DNA of 64,000 nt from Frondihabitans sp. PhB188 (GTDB taxonomy: Bacteria > Actinomycetota > Actinomycetes > Actinomycetales > Microbacteriaceae), in NCBI RefSeq assembly GCF_003752365.1, contig NZ_RJUO01000001.1, positions 868,001-932,000 on the forward strand, read 5' to 3'. Shown in pieces: positions 37,061 to 45,850 of this stretch; positions within the stretch are counted from its first letter, which is position 1; each line of letters opens with the position of its first letter. The notes below the pieces were generated by a model. That model searched no databases. It was not told the DNA's origin and saw nothing but the letters and a program-made list of their open reading frames with translations. The position numbers and the translations under genes were made by a program.

Positions 37061-38250
37061 TCGTTCCCCGGGGCGTCCCGCTCGACGATCGCACTCCGCT
37101 CGACGATCGGGATGGCCGACGTGAACAGCGCCGCCCTCTCCGTGTCGGCGTGCTCGCCGGTGAACAGCCCGCCCTCGGCGGCCGTGGACTTCGTCGCGCG
37201 CCGCGACGGGGCCTCCGTGGCCACCTGCTCGACACGCGTGCGCGGCATCGACTGCGGGCTCTTCTCGTGCATCCACGTGACGAGCTCCTCGCGCACCAGG
37301 CAGCGGAGGTCGAAGAGAACGGCCGCATCGACGGCCGACACCAGGATGCGCACGTGCACGAATCCGCCGACCGCGTCGGTGACCTGAAGCACCTTGACCC
37401 GTTTGTCCCACAGGTCGGTTGCGGCCAGGATCCGGTCGAGCTCCTCGCGCATGGCCCCCGGGGCGATGCGCCAGTCGAGGTCGAAGTCGACCTGGCCGAG
37501 CAGCTCCGAGTTGCGCCGTGTCCAGCTCTCGAACGGCGTCGTCGTGAAGTAGGTCGACGGCAGCACCATCCGCCGGTCGTCCCAGATGTGCACCACGACG
37601 TAGGTCAGGGTGATCTCTTCGATGCGACCCCACTGCGTCTCGACGATCACTACGTCGTCGACGCGGAGGGCGTCGCTGAAGGCGAGCTGGATCCCGGCGA
37701 ACACGTTCGACAGCGTCGACTGCGCGGCGAGACCGGCGATGACCGAGACGAGCCCGGCGCTGGCCAGCACGCTCGCGCCGACGGCCTCCACACCCGGGAA
37801 CCCCAGCAGGATCGCGCCGGCCGCGATGATCACGATCGCCGCCACGGTGAGCCGCCGGATCAGCAGCACCTGCGTGCGTAGCCGCCGCGCCACCCGGTTG
37901 TCGGGCTGATCGAGGCGGTACCGAGCGAGGCCCAGGTCTTCGAAGTAGATCGCGAGCGACGCGATGAGCCACGCCATCGCGACGATCAGGGCACAGCGGA
38001 ACACCTGCCCGACGAGCGAGTCGCCCGTGTATCCCTTCGGCAGCACGTTCTGCATCGACGACGAGAACGCGATCCAGACGAGCGCGATCAGCAGTGTCGT
38101 CCGGAACGGCCGCCGCACGCGGATCACGAGGCGTGACGCCCACGCCTCCCGCTTGGCGATCAGCCGGAAGATCAGCGACACCACCGCCGAGACGATGAAG
38201 GCGATGAGGACGGCCGCAGCGACGGCCAGAACGGGTTGCAACCAGGTCAT
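37057..38250 (-). CDS. MscS-family mechanosensitive ion channel
   Basis: A 397-residue small-conductance channel. Five or so TM helices lead into the pore helix (GASVLASAGLVSVIAGLAAQ) and the conserved beta-domain VFAGIQLAFSDALRVDDVV followed by WGRIEEITLTYVVVHIWDDR. The C-terminal ~60 residues (SRRATKSTAAEGG, HADTERAALF) are a variable cytoplasmic tail with internal SAIPIVERSAIVERD repetition. It releases solutes on hypo-osmotic shock; the trehalose genes upstream are compatible with osmotic biology, though not linked. Confidence 0.9.
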   Translation of the reverse strand: MTWLQPVLAVAAAVLIAFIVSAVVSLIFRLIAKREAWASRLVIRVRRPFRTTLLIALVWIAFSSSMQNVLPKGYTGDSLVGQVFRCALIVAMAWLIASLAIYFEDLGLARYRLDQPDNRVARRLRTQVLLIRRLTVAAIVIIAAGAILLGFPGVEAVGASVLASAGLVSVIAGLAAQSTLSNVFAGIQLAFSDALRVDDVVIVETQWGRIEEITLTYVVVHIWDDRRMVLPSTYFTTTPFESWTRRNSELLGQVDFDLDWRIAPGAMREELDRILAATDLWDKRVKVLQVTDAVGGFVHVRILVSAVDAAVLFDLRCLVREELVTWMHEKSPQSMPRTRVEQVATEAPSRRATKSTAAEGGLFTGEHADTERAALFTSAIPIVERSAIVERDAPGND

Positions 38251-38342
38251 CGTCCAAGCCTGTCAGCGAACGACGCCTGTCGCGCGATTCAGGGCGCAGG
38301 AACTCGGGATGGCCAGTTCATTGCCAGCCCGCCCCGACCCCA

Positions 38343-38372
38343 TTGACATTGGAAATATTAACTAGCTACCTT
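38343..38372 (+). promoter_or_regulatory. Promoter of the 79/69-aa small-protein locus
   Basis: A consensus TTGACA (38343-38348) and TACCTT (38367-38372) are spaced by 18 bases, 34 bases before the start codon. The region is clearly AT-rich compared with its surroundings, which makes the -35 match stand out. Confidence 0.65.
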
Positions 38373-38405
38373 GAGTGCACAATTCGTTCTACCAAAGGAT
38401 TATCA

Positions 38406-38645
38406 ATGACTCTCCTGGCCAGGCTTGCACTCTCGTCTATTGCAGTCGTGTCGCTTGTAGCGGCCTCGCTGGCCTTCGGACTCGGCGCAGGTCTGTGCGT
38501 GGTCAGCGCAGGCATCTTCTGCGTCGTCGCCGGCGCCATCATCACTGCCGCAACTGTTGCTATCACGGGCAACGGAGCAATCCGTTGCGGCACGAAGTCG
38601 CTCCGCGTGTACCCGTTCGCCAGCCACAAGCCCCGGTGCGCGTGA
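38406..38645 (+). CDS. Small hydrophobic Gly/Cys peptide (79 aa), unknown; possible secreted peptide
   Basis: Not recognised. ATG 38406 follows AAAGGAT with good spacing. The N terminus looks like a signal or TM segment (LLARLALSSIAVVSLVAAS); the remainder is Gly/Ala/Val-rich with Cys at about 31, 39, 61 and 78 (GLCVVSAGIFCVVAGA, AIRCGTK, KPRCA), so two disulfides are possible if exported. It has its own promoter, overlaps the next gene by one base and is AT-richer than its neighbours. A class II bacteriocin-like or holin-like role is speculation. Confidence 0.65.
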   Translation: MTLLARLALSSIAVVSLVAASLAFGLGAGLCVVSAGIFCVVAGAIITAATVAITGNGAIRCGTKSLRVYPFASHKPRCA

Positions 38646-38854
38646 TGCCGCGACTGATGATCCAGCTGTTCACGCGCATTCCCGTAGCGACTGCGATCAG
38701 CGCCGCGCTCGTCGTTCTAAGTGCCGTGGTTGCTACCTGTGGCGATGCCGGGCTATGGACACGACTCATTCAGGGCCTCCTACTTGCTGCGAGCCTGGCA
38801 TACGTCGGCGCCGTGATCAGATCGCGACGCTCAACCCGGAACGGTCAGCCATGA
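38645..38854 (+). CDS. Small two-helix membrane protein (69 aa) coupled to the preceding peptide
   Basis: Not recognised. ATG 38645 overlaps the previous stop (TGATG). Two hydrophobic helices (VATAISAALVVLSAVVATCG and LIQGLLLAASLAYVGAVI) are followed by a basic tail RSRRSTRNGQP. Size, topology and coupling to a small hydrophobic peptide gene are what one expects of an immunity or accessory protein, but nothing in the sequence proves it. Confidence 0.6.
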   Translation: MPRLMIQLFTRIPVATAISAALVVLSAVVATCGDAGLWTRLIQGLLLAASLAYVGAVIRSRRSTRNGQP

Positions 38855-38878
38855 GGTCCAGAGCGGAAGCGCGTCGAT

Positions 38879-39115
38879 TCAGATACTGCGGGGGCGCTGG
38901 CGCAGCGCCTCCTGCGCGAGACCCCGGGTCGCGTAGGTGCCGAGCAGCGTCGCCGACGCGAGGTGCGAGCCGCGGAGGGCGGAGTAGCCGTTCCAGTCGC
39001 TGCGGACGAAGCCCAGGATGGCCTCGTCGCTGGAGACCTGCACCAGGTGGTCGGTGAGTGCGCGAGTCGTCACCCGGACTGGGCGGCGAGGAAAATCTAG
39101 TCGTTCGAGTGTCAC
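38879..39115 (-). CDS. Hypothetical small protein (78 aa)
   Basis: Not recognised. The frame from GTG 39115 gives a soluble protein with VTTRALTDHLVQVSSDEAIL and DWNGYSALRGSHLASATLLG, ending in a basic LRQRPRSI. The ribosome site is weak. The same frame is open far upstream through the antisense of the permease gene, so only the C-terminal part is likely real. It is placed between two plus-strand genes. Confidence 0.45.
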   Translation of the reverse strand: MTLERLDFPRRPVRVTTRALTDHLVQVSSDEAILGFVRSDWNGYSALRGSHLASATLLGTYATRGLAQEALRQRPRSI

Positions 39116-39241
39116 GACGCCCAAGTTATCCGGGCGGCCCTCGCGGAGCCCTGGGACTTCGCTGTCGTTTCGCTGTTTGTACCCCAAAGTCCTCCTTAAC
39201 GCCGACTGGCCCGCCGGTGAATGCGCCAGTAGCGTGCCGCA

Positions 39242-40792
39242 ATGAGTACCCCCATAAAGGGGGGGCCGAGCGCCCCCGATGGCAAGCCCGCTGACGAGTT
39301 CGTCGCACAGGACTTCTCGCACGAGCAAGAGGGATTCCATCAGGGGCTGAAGCCTCGCCAGCTGCAGATGATAGCGATCGGCGGGGCAATCGGAACGGGC
39401 CTGTTCCTCGGCGCGGGCGGGCGTCTCGCCACCGCCGGGCCTGCGCTCGCCATCGTCTTCGCCATCTGCGGCCTGTTCGCGTTCTTCATCCTCCGCGCTC
39501 TCGGCGAGCTCGTGCTCCACCGTCCGTCGTCGGGCTCGTTCATCTCGTACGCTCGGGAGTTCTTCGGCGAGAAGTTCGCGTACGCGGCCGGCTGGATGTA
39601 CTTCCTGAACTGGGCGATGACCGCGATCGTCGACACCACGGCCGTTGCGCTCTACCTGCAGTACTGGAAGGCGTTCACCTCGGCGCCGCAGTGGCTCCTC
39701 GCCCTCATCGCCCTCGCCGTCGTGCTCAGCCTCAACCTCGTGGCCGTCAAGGTCTTCGGCGAGATGGAGTTCTGGTTCGCGCTCATCAAGGTGACGGCGC
39801 TCGTGATCTTCCTCGTGATCGGCGTGATCTGGCTGGCGGCGGCCTTCCCGGTGACGCACGACGGGTCGTCGATCGACACGGGGCTGGCGGTCCTCCGCGA
39901 CAACGGCGGCATCCTGCCGCAGGGTCTGCTCCCGGCCGTCCTCATCGTGCAGGGCGTCGTCTTCGCCTACGCGGCCATCGAGCTCGTCGGAACGGCGTCG
40001 GGCGAGACGCAGAACCCCGAGAAGGTCGTGCCCCGCGCGATCAACACCGTCATCATCCGCATCGCCGTCTTCTACGTCGGCTCGCTCGTGCTCCTCGCCC
40101 TCCTGCTCCCCTACACGGCGTACAAGGCGGGCGAGAGTCCGTTCGTCACGTTCTTCTCGAGCATCGGCAACCCCCAGGTCGGTCAGATCGCGGGGTCGAT
40201 CATGAACTTCGTCGTCCTGACGGCGGCCCTGTCGAGCCTCAACGCCGGCCTGTACTCGACCGGCCGGGTGCTCCACTCGATGGGCATGAACGGCTCGGCG
40301 CCGAAGTTCACCACGGTCATGTCGAAGGGCGGCGTCCCATTCGGCGGGATCCTGCTGACCGCCGGCATCACCCTCCTCGGCGTCGCACTCAACGCGGTCG
40401 TGCCCGACCAGGCGTTCGAGATCGTGCTCAACATCTCGGCGCTCGGCATCGTCACGGCGTGGGCGACGATCATCCTGTGCCAGATGAGGTTCCGGAAGTT
40501 CGTCAAGGAGGGCAAGGCGAAGGCGCCGACGTTCCGCATGCCCGGTGCCCCCGTCACCTCGTGGGCGACCCTGGCGTTCCTGGTCGCGGTTCTCGTGCTG
40601 ATGGCCTTCGACTCGCCGATCGGCACCTTCACCGTGGCGTCGCTGATCATCATCATCCCGCTGCTGATCCTGGGCTGGTTCCTGCAGCGCGACCGGATCC
40701 TGCAGATCGCGGCCATCCGCGAGGGCGTCACGGGTCCGTTCCCCGTCACCGGTCGAGACGCCGACCAGCAGGTGCCCCGCGACGACAAGTAG
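39242..40792 (+). CDS. Amino acid permease (APC superfamily, AAT family)
   Basis: A 516-residue amino-acid/proton symporter with 12 predicted helices. The first helix has the family signature [19 protein letters not shown]; other conserved blocks are [33 protein letters not shown] and [11 protein letters not shown]. The closest named types are L-asparagine and GABA permeases (AnsP/GabP); specificity cannot be set from sequence alone. The soluble N-terminal tail is ~38 residues. Copy B of the 23-bp palindrome follows the stop. Confidence 0.9.
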   Translation: MSTPIKGGPSAPDGKPADEFVAQDFSHEQEGFHQGLKPRQLQMIAIGGAIGTGLFLGAGGRLATAGPALAIVFAICGLFAFFILRALGELVLHRPSSGSFISYAREFFGEKFAYAAGWMYFLNWAMTAIVDTTAVALYLQYWKAFTSAPQWLLALIALAVVLSLNLVAVKVFGEMEFWFALIKVTALVIFLVIGVIWLAAAFPVTHDGSSIDTGLAVLRDNGGILPQGLLPAVLIVQGVVFAYAAIELVGTASGETQNPEKVVPRAINTVIIRIAVFYVGSLVLLALLLPYTAYKAGESPFVTFFSSIGNPQVGQIAGSIMNFVVLTAALSSLNAGLYSTGRVLHSMGMNGSAPKFTTVMSKGGVPFGGILLTAGITLLGVALNAVVPDQAFEIVLNISALGIVTAWATIILCQMRFRKFVKEGKAKAPTFRMPGAPVTSWATLAFLVAVLVLMAFDSPIGTFTVASLIIIIPLLILGWFLQRDRILQIAAIREGVTGPFPVTGRDADQQVPRDDK

Positions 40793-40820
40793 AGCTGCAT
40801 CGCACCGCACCCGGTGCAAC

Positions 40821-40874
40821 CCACGATCGGGACTGCCCACCACGGCATTGTGTGGTGCACAGTCCCGATCGTGG
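40821..40874 (+). terminator. 23-bp-arm palindrome, copy B of a dispersed family
   Basis: Arms 40821-40843 and 40852-40874 pair with two mismatches around an 8-base loop. The outer 14 bases (CCACGATCGGGACT) are identical to copy A at 34236. It lies 28 bases after the permease stop and 22 bases before the convergent carbonic-anhydrase-like stop, so it may terminate both. Confidence 0.85.
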
Positions 40875-40896
40875 TTTCAGCGGGCCCGGTCGTCTG

Positions 40897-41412
40897 TCAG
40901 GCGAGGGCGGCGGCGTGCAGCCGCGCCAGCTCGACATAGCGGGCGGCGTTGTCGCGCAGGCCGGTGACCTCGTCGTCGCTCAGCGGGCGGCGCACCTTGG
41001 CCGGCACCCCGGCGACGAGCGACCGCGGCGGCACGACGGTCCCCTCGAGCACGACGGAGCCGGCCGCGACGAGCGACCCCGCGCCGATGACCGAGCGGTT
41101 GAGGACGGTGGCGTTCATGCCGATGAGGCAGTCGTCCTCGATGGTGCAGCCGTGGACGACGGCGCCGTGCCCCACGCTGACGCCTGATCCGATGACGGTG
41201 GGAGTTCCTGCGTCGCAGTGGACCGACACGTTGTCCTGCAGGTTCGAGCCGGCGCCGACGGTGATGTCGTCGACGTCGGCCCGTACGACGGCGCCGTAGA
41301 ACACGCTCGCGTTCTCGCCGAGACTCACCCCGCCGACGAGCACGGCACCGGGTGCGATGAAGGCGGACGCAGGAACTCGGGGCGCTCGGCCCCCGAAGGA
41401 GATGGCAGTCAT
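40897..41412 (-). CDS. Gamma carbonic anhydrase / left-handed beta-helix family protein
   Basis: A 171-residue hexapeptide-repeat protein. The LbH repeats run from ~20 to ~135 (VLVGGVSLGENASVFYGAVV and onwards). The three zinc histidines of the gamma-CA group are visible in NVSVHCD and VGHGAVVHGC. It could be a carbonic anhydrase or an inactive relative (YrdA/PaaY-like). It starts 16 bases after the FMN monooxygenase gene on the same strand. Confidence 0.85.
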   Translation of the reverse strand: MTAISFGGRAPRVPASAFIAPGAVLVGGVSLGENASVFYGAVVRADVDDITVGAGSNLQDNVSVHCDAGTPTVIGSGVSVGHGAVVHGCTIEDDCLIGMNATVLNRSVIGAGSLVAAGSVVLEGTVVPPRSLVAGVPAKVRRPLSDDEVTGLRDNAARYVELARLHAAALA

Positions 41413-41428
41413 CCCCTCACGATGTCAC

Positions 41429-42724
41429 TCAGAAGGCCAGGAGGTTCTCGCGGAAGGTGGCACCGTCGTACGAGTCGCGGATCAGGCCGCGGCGACGGAG
41501 GGCCGGCGCGAGCCCGTCGCACACCTCGGTGATGTTCTTGCGGGTGACCGGCAGGGCGACCAGGAAGCCGTCGCCGCCGCACTCCTGCATCATCTCCTCC
41601 ATCTGCGAGGCGACGCTGTCGGGCGAGCCGATATGGCGGGTCCCGACCGTGGTGCGGAGGGCGAGCGTCTCGCGGAGCGTCTTGCCCTTCGAGGTGCGGG
41701 CGAACTCGTCGACCGACGACTGGTGGCCGTTGCTCTTGCCCGTGAGGTCCTCGATGGGCGCATCGAGGTCGTACTTCGAGAAGTCGATGCCCGAGACGTA
41801 CGACATGCCGGCGAGGGCTCCGTCGAGGTTGGCTGCGGCGGCCGCGTCCATGCGGTCGGCCTTGGCCTGAGCCTCGGCGTCGGTGTCGGCCAGGACCGGC
41901 TGGTACAGGAACAGCACCTTCACGTCTCTCGGGTCGCGGCCGTTCGCGATCATGCGCGCCGAGATGTCGTCGCGGTACGCCTTGGCGGCCTCCGTCGTGC
42001 GCACCTGGGCGACGATGGTGTCGGCGTGGCGGGCGCCGAACTCCATGCCGGCGGGGCTGCCGCCGGCCTGGCAGATGACCGGGTGGCGCTGCGGCCCCGG
42101 CGGCACGTTGAGCGGCCCGCGCGTCTTGTAGAACTCGCCGTCGAAGTCGGCGCGGTGCACCTTGGTGTGGTCGGCGAAGACACCGGCCTGCTCGTCGAAC
42201 GTGAGCGCGCCCTCCTCCCAGCCGTCCCAGAGTGCCGTGACGGCGTCGACCCACTCGTCGGCCATCTGGTACCGGAGGTCGTGCTCGAAGTGCTCGTCGT
42301 AGCCGTAGTTCTGGGCGGCCGCGTGCGGGCTCGACGTCACCAGGTTGATGCCGACCCGCCCCTGCGTCAGGTGGTCGAGCGTCGTCATCAGGCGGGCGGC
42401 GAGGAAGGGCGGGTAGAAGCTCGTCGAGGCGGTCGCGACGATGCCGAGCTTCTTGGTGGCGCCGGCGAGGAGCGGCACGAGCGGCATCGGGTCGAAGCGG
42501 ATGACGCCGGTCTCGAGGGCCTGGCGCGGAGTGCCTTCGAAGACGTCGGGCAGGACGGACGAGTCTTCGAGCATCATGTAGTCGAAGCCGGCGCGCTCGA
42601 GGCTGGTCGCCAGGTCGACGAAGAGCTGCGGGTTGCCGACGTCTTTCGGGACGTTGCCCGACCACTGGCCGTTCCAGCCGTAGGCGCCGAAGCCGGTGGT
42701 GAGGAACCAGGCCATGTGGAACAT
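41429..42724 (-). CDS. NtaA/SnaA/DszA-family FMN-dependent monooxygenase
   Basis: A 431-residue bacterial-luciferase-like flavin monooxygenase that needs reduced FMN from a separate reductase. Family blocks: MAWFLTTGFGAYGWNGQW at the start, DYMMLEDSS, ATASTSFYPPFLAARLMTTL, GRVGINLVTSS, ICQAGGSPAGMEFGA and HIGSPDSVASQMEE. ATG 42724 follows GGGAG by eight bases; longer starts are dismissed. Substrates of relatives include nitrilotriacetate, EDTA and organosulfur compounds; here it is unknown. It is paired with the gamma-CA-like gene. Confidence 0.88.
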   Translation of the reverse strand: MFHMAWFLTTGFGAYGWNGQWSGNVPKDVGNPQLFVDLATSLERAGFDYMMLEDSSVLPDVFEGTPRQALETGVIRFDPMPLVPLLAGATKKLGIVATASTSFYPPFLAARLMTTLDHLTQGRVGINLVTSSPHAAAQNYGYDEHFEHDLRYQMADEWVDAVTALWDGWEEGALTFDEQAGVFADHTKVHRADFDGEFYKTRGPLNVPPGPQRHPVICQAGGSPAGMEFGARHADTIVAQVRTTEAAKAYRDDISARMIANGRDPRDVKVLFLYQPVLADTDAEAQAKADRMDAAAAANLDGALAGMSYVSGIDFSKYDLDAPIEDLTGKSNGHQSSVDEFARTSKGKTLRETLALRTTVGTRHIGSPDSVASQMEEMMQECGGDGFLVALPVTRKNITEVCDGLAPALRRRGLIRDSYDGATFRENLLAF

Positions 42725-42941
42725 CGTGAATCTCCCGTGCGATCGTGGATGGGTCACTCCAGGATGGACAACGGGTGTTTCGGACGGCCCACCCCTCCGG
42801 TTTCGCGATGATTGCGCCGCGCAAGCGCAATACGATCCGAGGATGGGGGCCGGTACCTGACGGTGTGCCCGGCGTTCGCCACGGCGGCATGCGCCGCCGC
42901 AGGGCGCGCTTCGCGCGCCGGCGTCGTCCGAGCCGCGCGAA

Positions 42942-42993
42942 ACTCCAGCGCGTTAGCCCCTTACGGCGGCGATTGAGGGGCCAACGCTGGAGT
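42942..42993 (-). terminator. Hairpin in the 340-base gap after the nucleosidase gene
   Basis: ACTCCAGCG-GTTAGCCCC pairs with GGGGCCAACGCTGGAGT with one bulge and one mismatch, with a ~10-base loop. It lies 72 bases after the mtnN-like stop. Of the remaining 42725-43064 gap, only GC-rich short inverted repeats (e.g. GCGCGCTTCGCGCGC at 42904) are visible and no gene. Confidence 0.6.
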
Positions 42994-43064
42994 CTCGACG
43001 ACGAGTGCGGGGCGGCGGCGGGCGAACGCGGGGCGACGGGGGGCAGGGGCGGCGGGGGGCGGCG

Positions 43065-43787
43065 CTAGAGGCCGAGCGCGCGGAGGGTCACGGTCAGCGA
43101 CCGCGCCGACGACGACGTCGCGTTGGCGTCGTTGTGGGCGGCGGCGTCCTCGTCGGCGAAGTCCGAGATGCCGCGGACGGCGAGGAACGGCACGTCGAAC
43201 GCGAAGCACGTCTGCGCCAGGGCGAGCGTCTCCATGTCGACGGCGGCCAGCCCCGGGAAGTCGACGGCGACCGTGCCGAGCGTCTCGGCCGTCATGAAGC
43301 GGTCGCTCGAGGCGACGAGGCCGGAGTGCACGGCCCAGTCGGCCTCGTGCTGGTCGAGCGCGGCGGCCAGCAGGGCGGGGTCGCCGGCGTAGCGGGCGGG
43401 CATGCCGGGGGTCTGGCCGAGGGCGTAGCCGAAGGCGCGGGCGTCGGCGTCGAGGTTCGCGCACTCGGCGCCGACCACGACGTCGCCGACGCGGAGTTCC
43501 TGCGACAGGGCACCGGCGGAGCCGGCCGACACCGCCCCCCGCACCGTCGCACCGCGCGCGTGCGCCGAGACGATGGCCGCTGTGGCGGCGGCGGCGGCGT
43601 TGACCAGGCCGATGCCGGTCAGCACCAGGGTGAGGGCGCCGCCGCCGGGCACGGTGAGGTCGCGCTGCACCGAGCGGCCGATGGCGACCGGCGCGCCGAC
43701 CGACGTGGCGTGGGCGAGGTACGGGGCCGCCTCCTCTTCCATGGCGACGAAGACGAGGGCGGTCGTGGCAGTGGTGGCGGTGCTCAT
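43065..43787 (-). CDS. mtnN: 5'-methylthioadenosine/S-adenosylhomocysteine nucleosidase family protein
   Basis: A 240-residue purine-nucleoside-phosphorylase-fold hydrolase that removes adenine from MTA or SAH. It has VFVAMEEEAAPYL with the catalytic Glu, AVSAGSAGAL, the adenosine-binding VDMETLALAQTCF and VRGISDFADEDA containing the catalytic Asp. ATG 43787 overlaps the TMEM175-like stop (ATGA). An Ala-rich insertion around residues 65-75 is unremarkable. Confidence 0.88.
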   Translation of the reverse strand: MSTATTATTALVFVAMEEEAAPYLAHATSVGAPVAIGRSVQRDLTVPGGGALTLVLTGIGLVNAAAAATAAIVSAHARGATVRGAVSAGSAGALSQELRVGDVVVGAECANLDADARAFGYALGQTPGMPARYAGDPALLAAALDQHEADWAVHSGLVASSDRFMTAETLGTVAVDFPGLAAVDMETLALAQTCFAFDVPFLAVRGISDFADEDAAAHNDANATSSSARSLTVTLRALGL

Positions 43788-44398
43788 TCGGAGGCTTTCT
43801 TTCGATTCGAGACGAGCGCCCCGATGGGACGGCCGAGCAGGAGGAGCAGGAGCGCGTAGAGGTTCACGACGGGGAACACGACGGCCACCACGAGCGCGAG
43901 CGCGAACAGGGCCGTCGAGATCACGGCGGGCGTCACCCGGAGGCGGCCGATCGTGGCGGGATCGCCGAGGCCGGGCTCGTGGGTGAGCAGCCAGTCGATG
44001 ACCGCGGCGGATCCGCTGGTGACCACCATCGTGCCGATGTAGAGCGCCGAGTTGGCGCGCTCTCCGCTGGAGCGGCTGATGACGTTCGCTGCGAAGGGCA
44101 GGAACACGATCGACGCGAGCCAGACGAGGTTCGCGTTGACGAGTCGGCGGTTGTACGAGACGGCGTACTCGAAGACCGTGTGGTGCACCGACCAGAAGCG
44201 GCCGATGACGGCGAACGTGATCGCGAAGCTGACGACGGCGCCGATGTTGTCGGCGAGCAGCCCGCCGAGGTCGCGCCCCGAGGACTCCCCCGCGATGTCG
44301 ACCAGCGGCAGGATCAGCAGGGTGATGGCGATCGCGACGGTGGCGTCGGAGAAGTTCACGAGCCGGTCGAGGCCGCGGTCTGTCCTGGGGTGCGCCAT
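43784..44398 (-). CDS. TMEM175/DUF1211-family potassium channel-like protein
   Basis: A 204-residue membrane protein with six helices. The first helix holds the family filter motif as NFSDATVAIAITLLILPL (canonical FSD), followed by RFWSVHHTVFEYAV. Prokaryotic TMEM175 proteins are K+-leak channels with this size and topology. It is coupled by overlap to the nucleosidase, an association with no obvious functional reason. Confidence 0.88.
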   Translation of the reverse strand: MAHPRTDRGLDRLVNFSDATVAIAITLLILPLVDIAGESSGRDLGGLLADNIGAVVSFAITFAVIGRFWSVHHTVFEYAVSYNRRLVNANLVWLASIVFLPFAANVISRSSGERANSALYIGTMVVTSGSAAVIDWLLTHEPGLGDPATIGRLRVTPAVISTALFALALVVAVVFPVVNLYALLLLLLGRPIGALVSNRKKASE

Positions 44399-44487
44399 GC
44401 GATCAGGCTAACGGGTGGACACACGGGTGCCCGGCGGTGTAGTCAGGTGCCAGAGGTCGCGACGTCGCGGCCCGCGAGGAGGACACC

Positions 44488-44583
44488 GTGGTCGAATTCT
44501 TCTGGATCTTCATTGGGGCCGTCGTCGTGCTCGGTGGCGGCATGACGGTCGCGTCGTTCATCGCTCTGCACGACCAGAACTAG
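44488..44583 (+). CDS. 31-residue single-TM miniprotein
   Basis: A short frame: GTG 44488 follows GAGGAGG by six bases, an almost ideal ribosome site. The product is one hydrophobic helix (FFWIFIGAVVVLGGGMTVAS) with a polar tail LHDQN and a TAG stop at 44581. Not recognised; size and topology suit an accessory subunit of a membrane complex. It lies 65 bases before the ROK gene on the same strand. Confidence 0.6.
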   Translation: MVEFFWIFIGAVVVLGGGMTVASFIALHDQN

Positions 44584-44648
44584 CCGACTTCGGGCGCAGG
44601 AACTCCGCTCTGCCGCGCCTTCGTTGCGCGGCACGACATACTGGGTGC

Positions 44649-45806
44649 GTGGCCGATCCGATCCCTCGCCGACCCGACGCCTCGCGACAGCGGAATCTGT
44701 CGCGCATCCTGCGCCGCATCCACGTCGCGCCTGCGACCCGCAGCGACCTGACGCGGCTCACCGGCCTCAACCGCTCCACCATCGGCACGCTCGTGGCCGA
44801 CCTGACCGAGCGCGGCCTCGCCATCGAGGACGACGCGAGCTCCGCCGGGCAGATCGGGCGCCCCAGCCCCCTGGTGCGTCCGAGCGACAGACCCGTCGCG
44901 ATGACCGTCAACCCCGAGATCGACGCCATCACCGTCGGCGTGGTGCAGCTCGGCGGCCGCGTGCTGCGGAAGGACCGCATCGAGGTGTCGCACCGGCCGT
45001 CGGTGGCCGAGGCCGTCGCGGTCACCGCCGAGGCCGTCGCGCGGATCAGCGCCGACCTGGCGGGTGACCACGACGTCGTCGGGCTCGGCGCGGCCGTGCC
45101 CGGCATCGTGCGGATGCCCGACGGCTTCGTCCGGATCGCACCCCACCTCGGCTGGCGCGACGTGGCGTTCGGCGAGCAGCTGCAGGCCGCCACCGGCCTC
45201 CCGGTCCAGGCCGCGAACGACGCGATCCTCGGCGCCCAGGCCGAGTGGATCTTCGGCGCCGGCCGCGGCTCGGACGACCTTCTCTACGTCAACGGCGGCG
45301 CCAGCGGCATCGGCGGCGGCATCGTCTCGGGCGGCGCGCCCCTCCGCGGGGCGAGCGGCCACGCCGGCGAGATCGGCCACGTGACGGTGCGGCGCGGCGG
45401 CTCGCTCGACAGCGCCGGCCAGCAGGGCACTCTCGAATCGGAGGTGCACCGGGCGGGGCTGCTCAGGGCCCTGGGCCTTCCGACGGCGAGCCCCGACGAG
45501 TTCGAGCGGATCCTGCTCGCCTCGAAAGCGGGGGCCGTGACGAGCGAGGTGCACCGCCAGATCGACAGCCTCGTCGTCGCTCTCGCCACCGCGGTCAACC
45601 TGCTCAACCCGTCGCGGATCGTGCTGGGCGGGTTCCTGGGGTCGCTTGCAGCGGTCGACCTGCGCAGGATCCGCGACGGCGTCGCCGCCCACTCGCTCGA
45701 TCCGCTCTGGGACGGCGTCGACATCCGCCGGTCGCAGCTCGGCTCGGACCTCCTGACGATCGGGGCCGCGCAGCTGCCGATCGAGGCGCTGATCGCGGGC
45801 CTCTAG
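44649..45806 (+). CDS. ROK-family transcriptional regulator lacking zinc-binding cysteines
   Basis: A 385-residue repressor-type protein: N-terminal winged helix (RRIHVAPATRSDLTRLTGLN, STIGTLVADL) and C-terminal ROK kinase-like domain (YVNGGASGIGGGIVSGG, GHAGEIGHV). In ROK repressors and kinases a CXCGXXGC zinc motif follows GEIGHV; here the stretch is RRGGSLDSAGQQGTLESEV with no cysteine. Such proteins usually bind sugars and repress catabolic genes, so xylA-xylB at 54.7 kb is a reasonable target (inference). GTG 44649 is preferred although its ribosome site is weak. Confidence 0.87.
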   Translation: MADPIPRRPDASRQRNLSRILRRIHVAPATRSDLTRLTGLNRSTIGTLVADLTERGLAIEDDASSAGQIGRPSPLVRPSDRPVAMTVNPEIDAITVGVVQLGGRVLRKDRIEVSHRPSVAEAVAVTAEAVARISADLAGDHDVVGLGAAVPGIVRMPDGFVRIAPHLGWRDVAFGEQLQAATGLPVQAANDAILGAQAEWIFGAGRGSDDLLYVNGGASGIGGGIVSGGAPLRGASGHAGEIGHVTVRRGGSLDSAGQQGTLESEVHRAGLLRALGLPTASPDEFERILLASKAGAVTSEVHRQIDSLVVALATAVNLLNPSRIVLGGFLGSLAAVDLRRIRDGVAAHSLDPLWDGVDIRRSQLGSDLLTIGAAQLPIEALIAGL

Positions 45807-45850
45807 AGCTCCCGGCCGTCTGCCCGGATCGGGGCATCTCGAGGCTGCGG

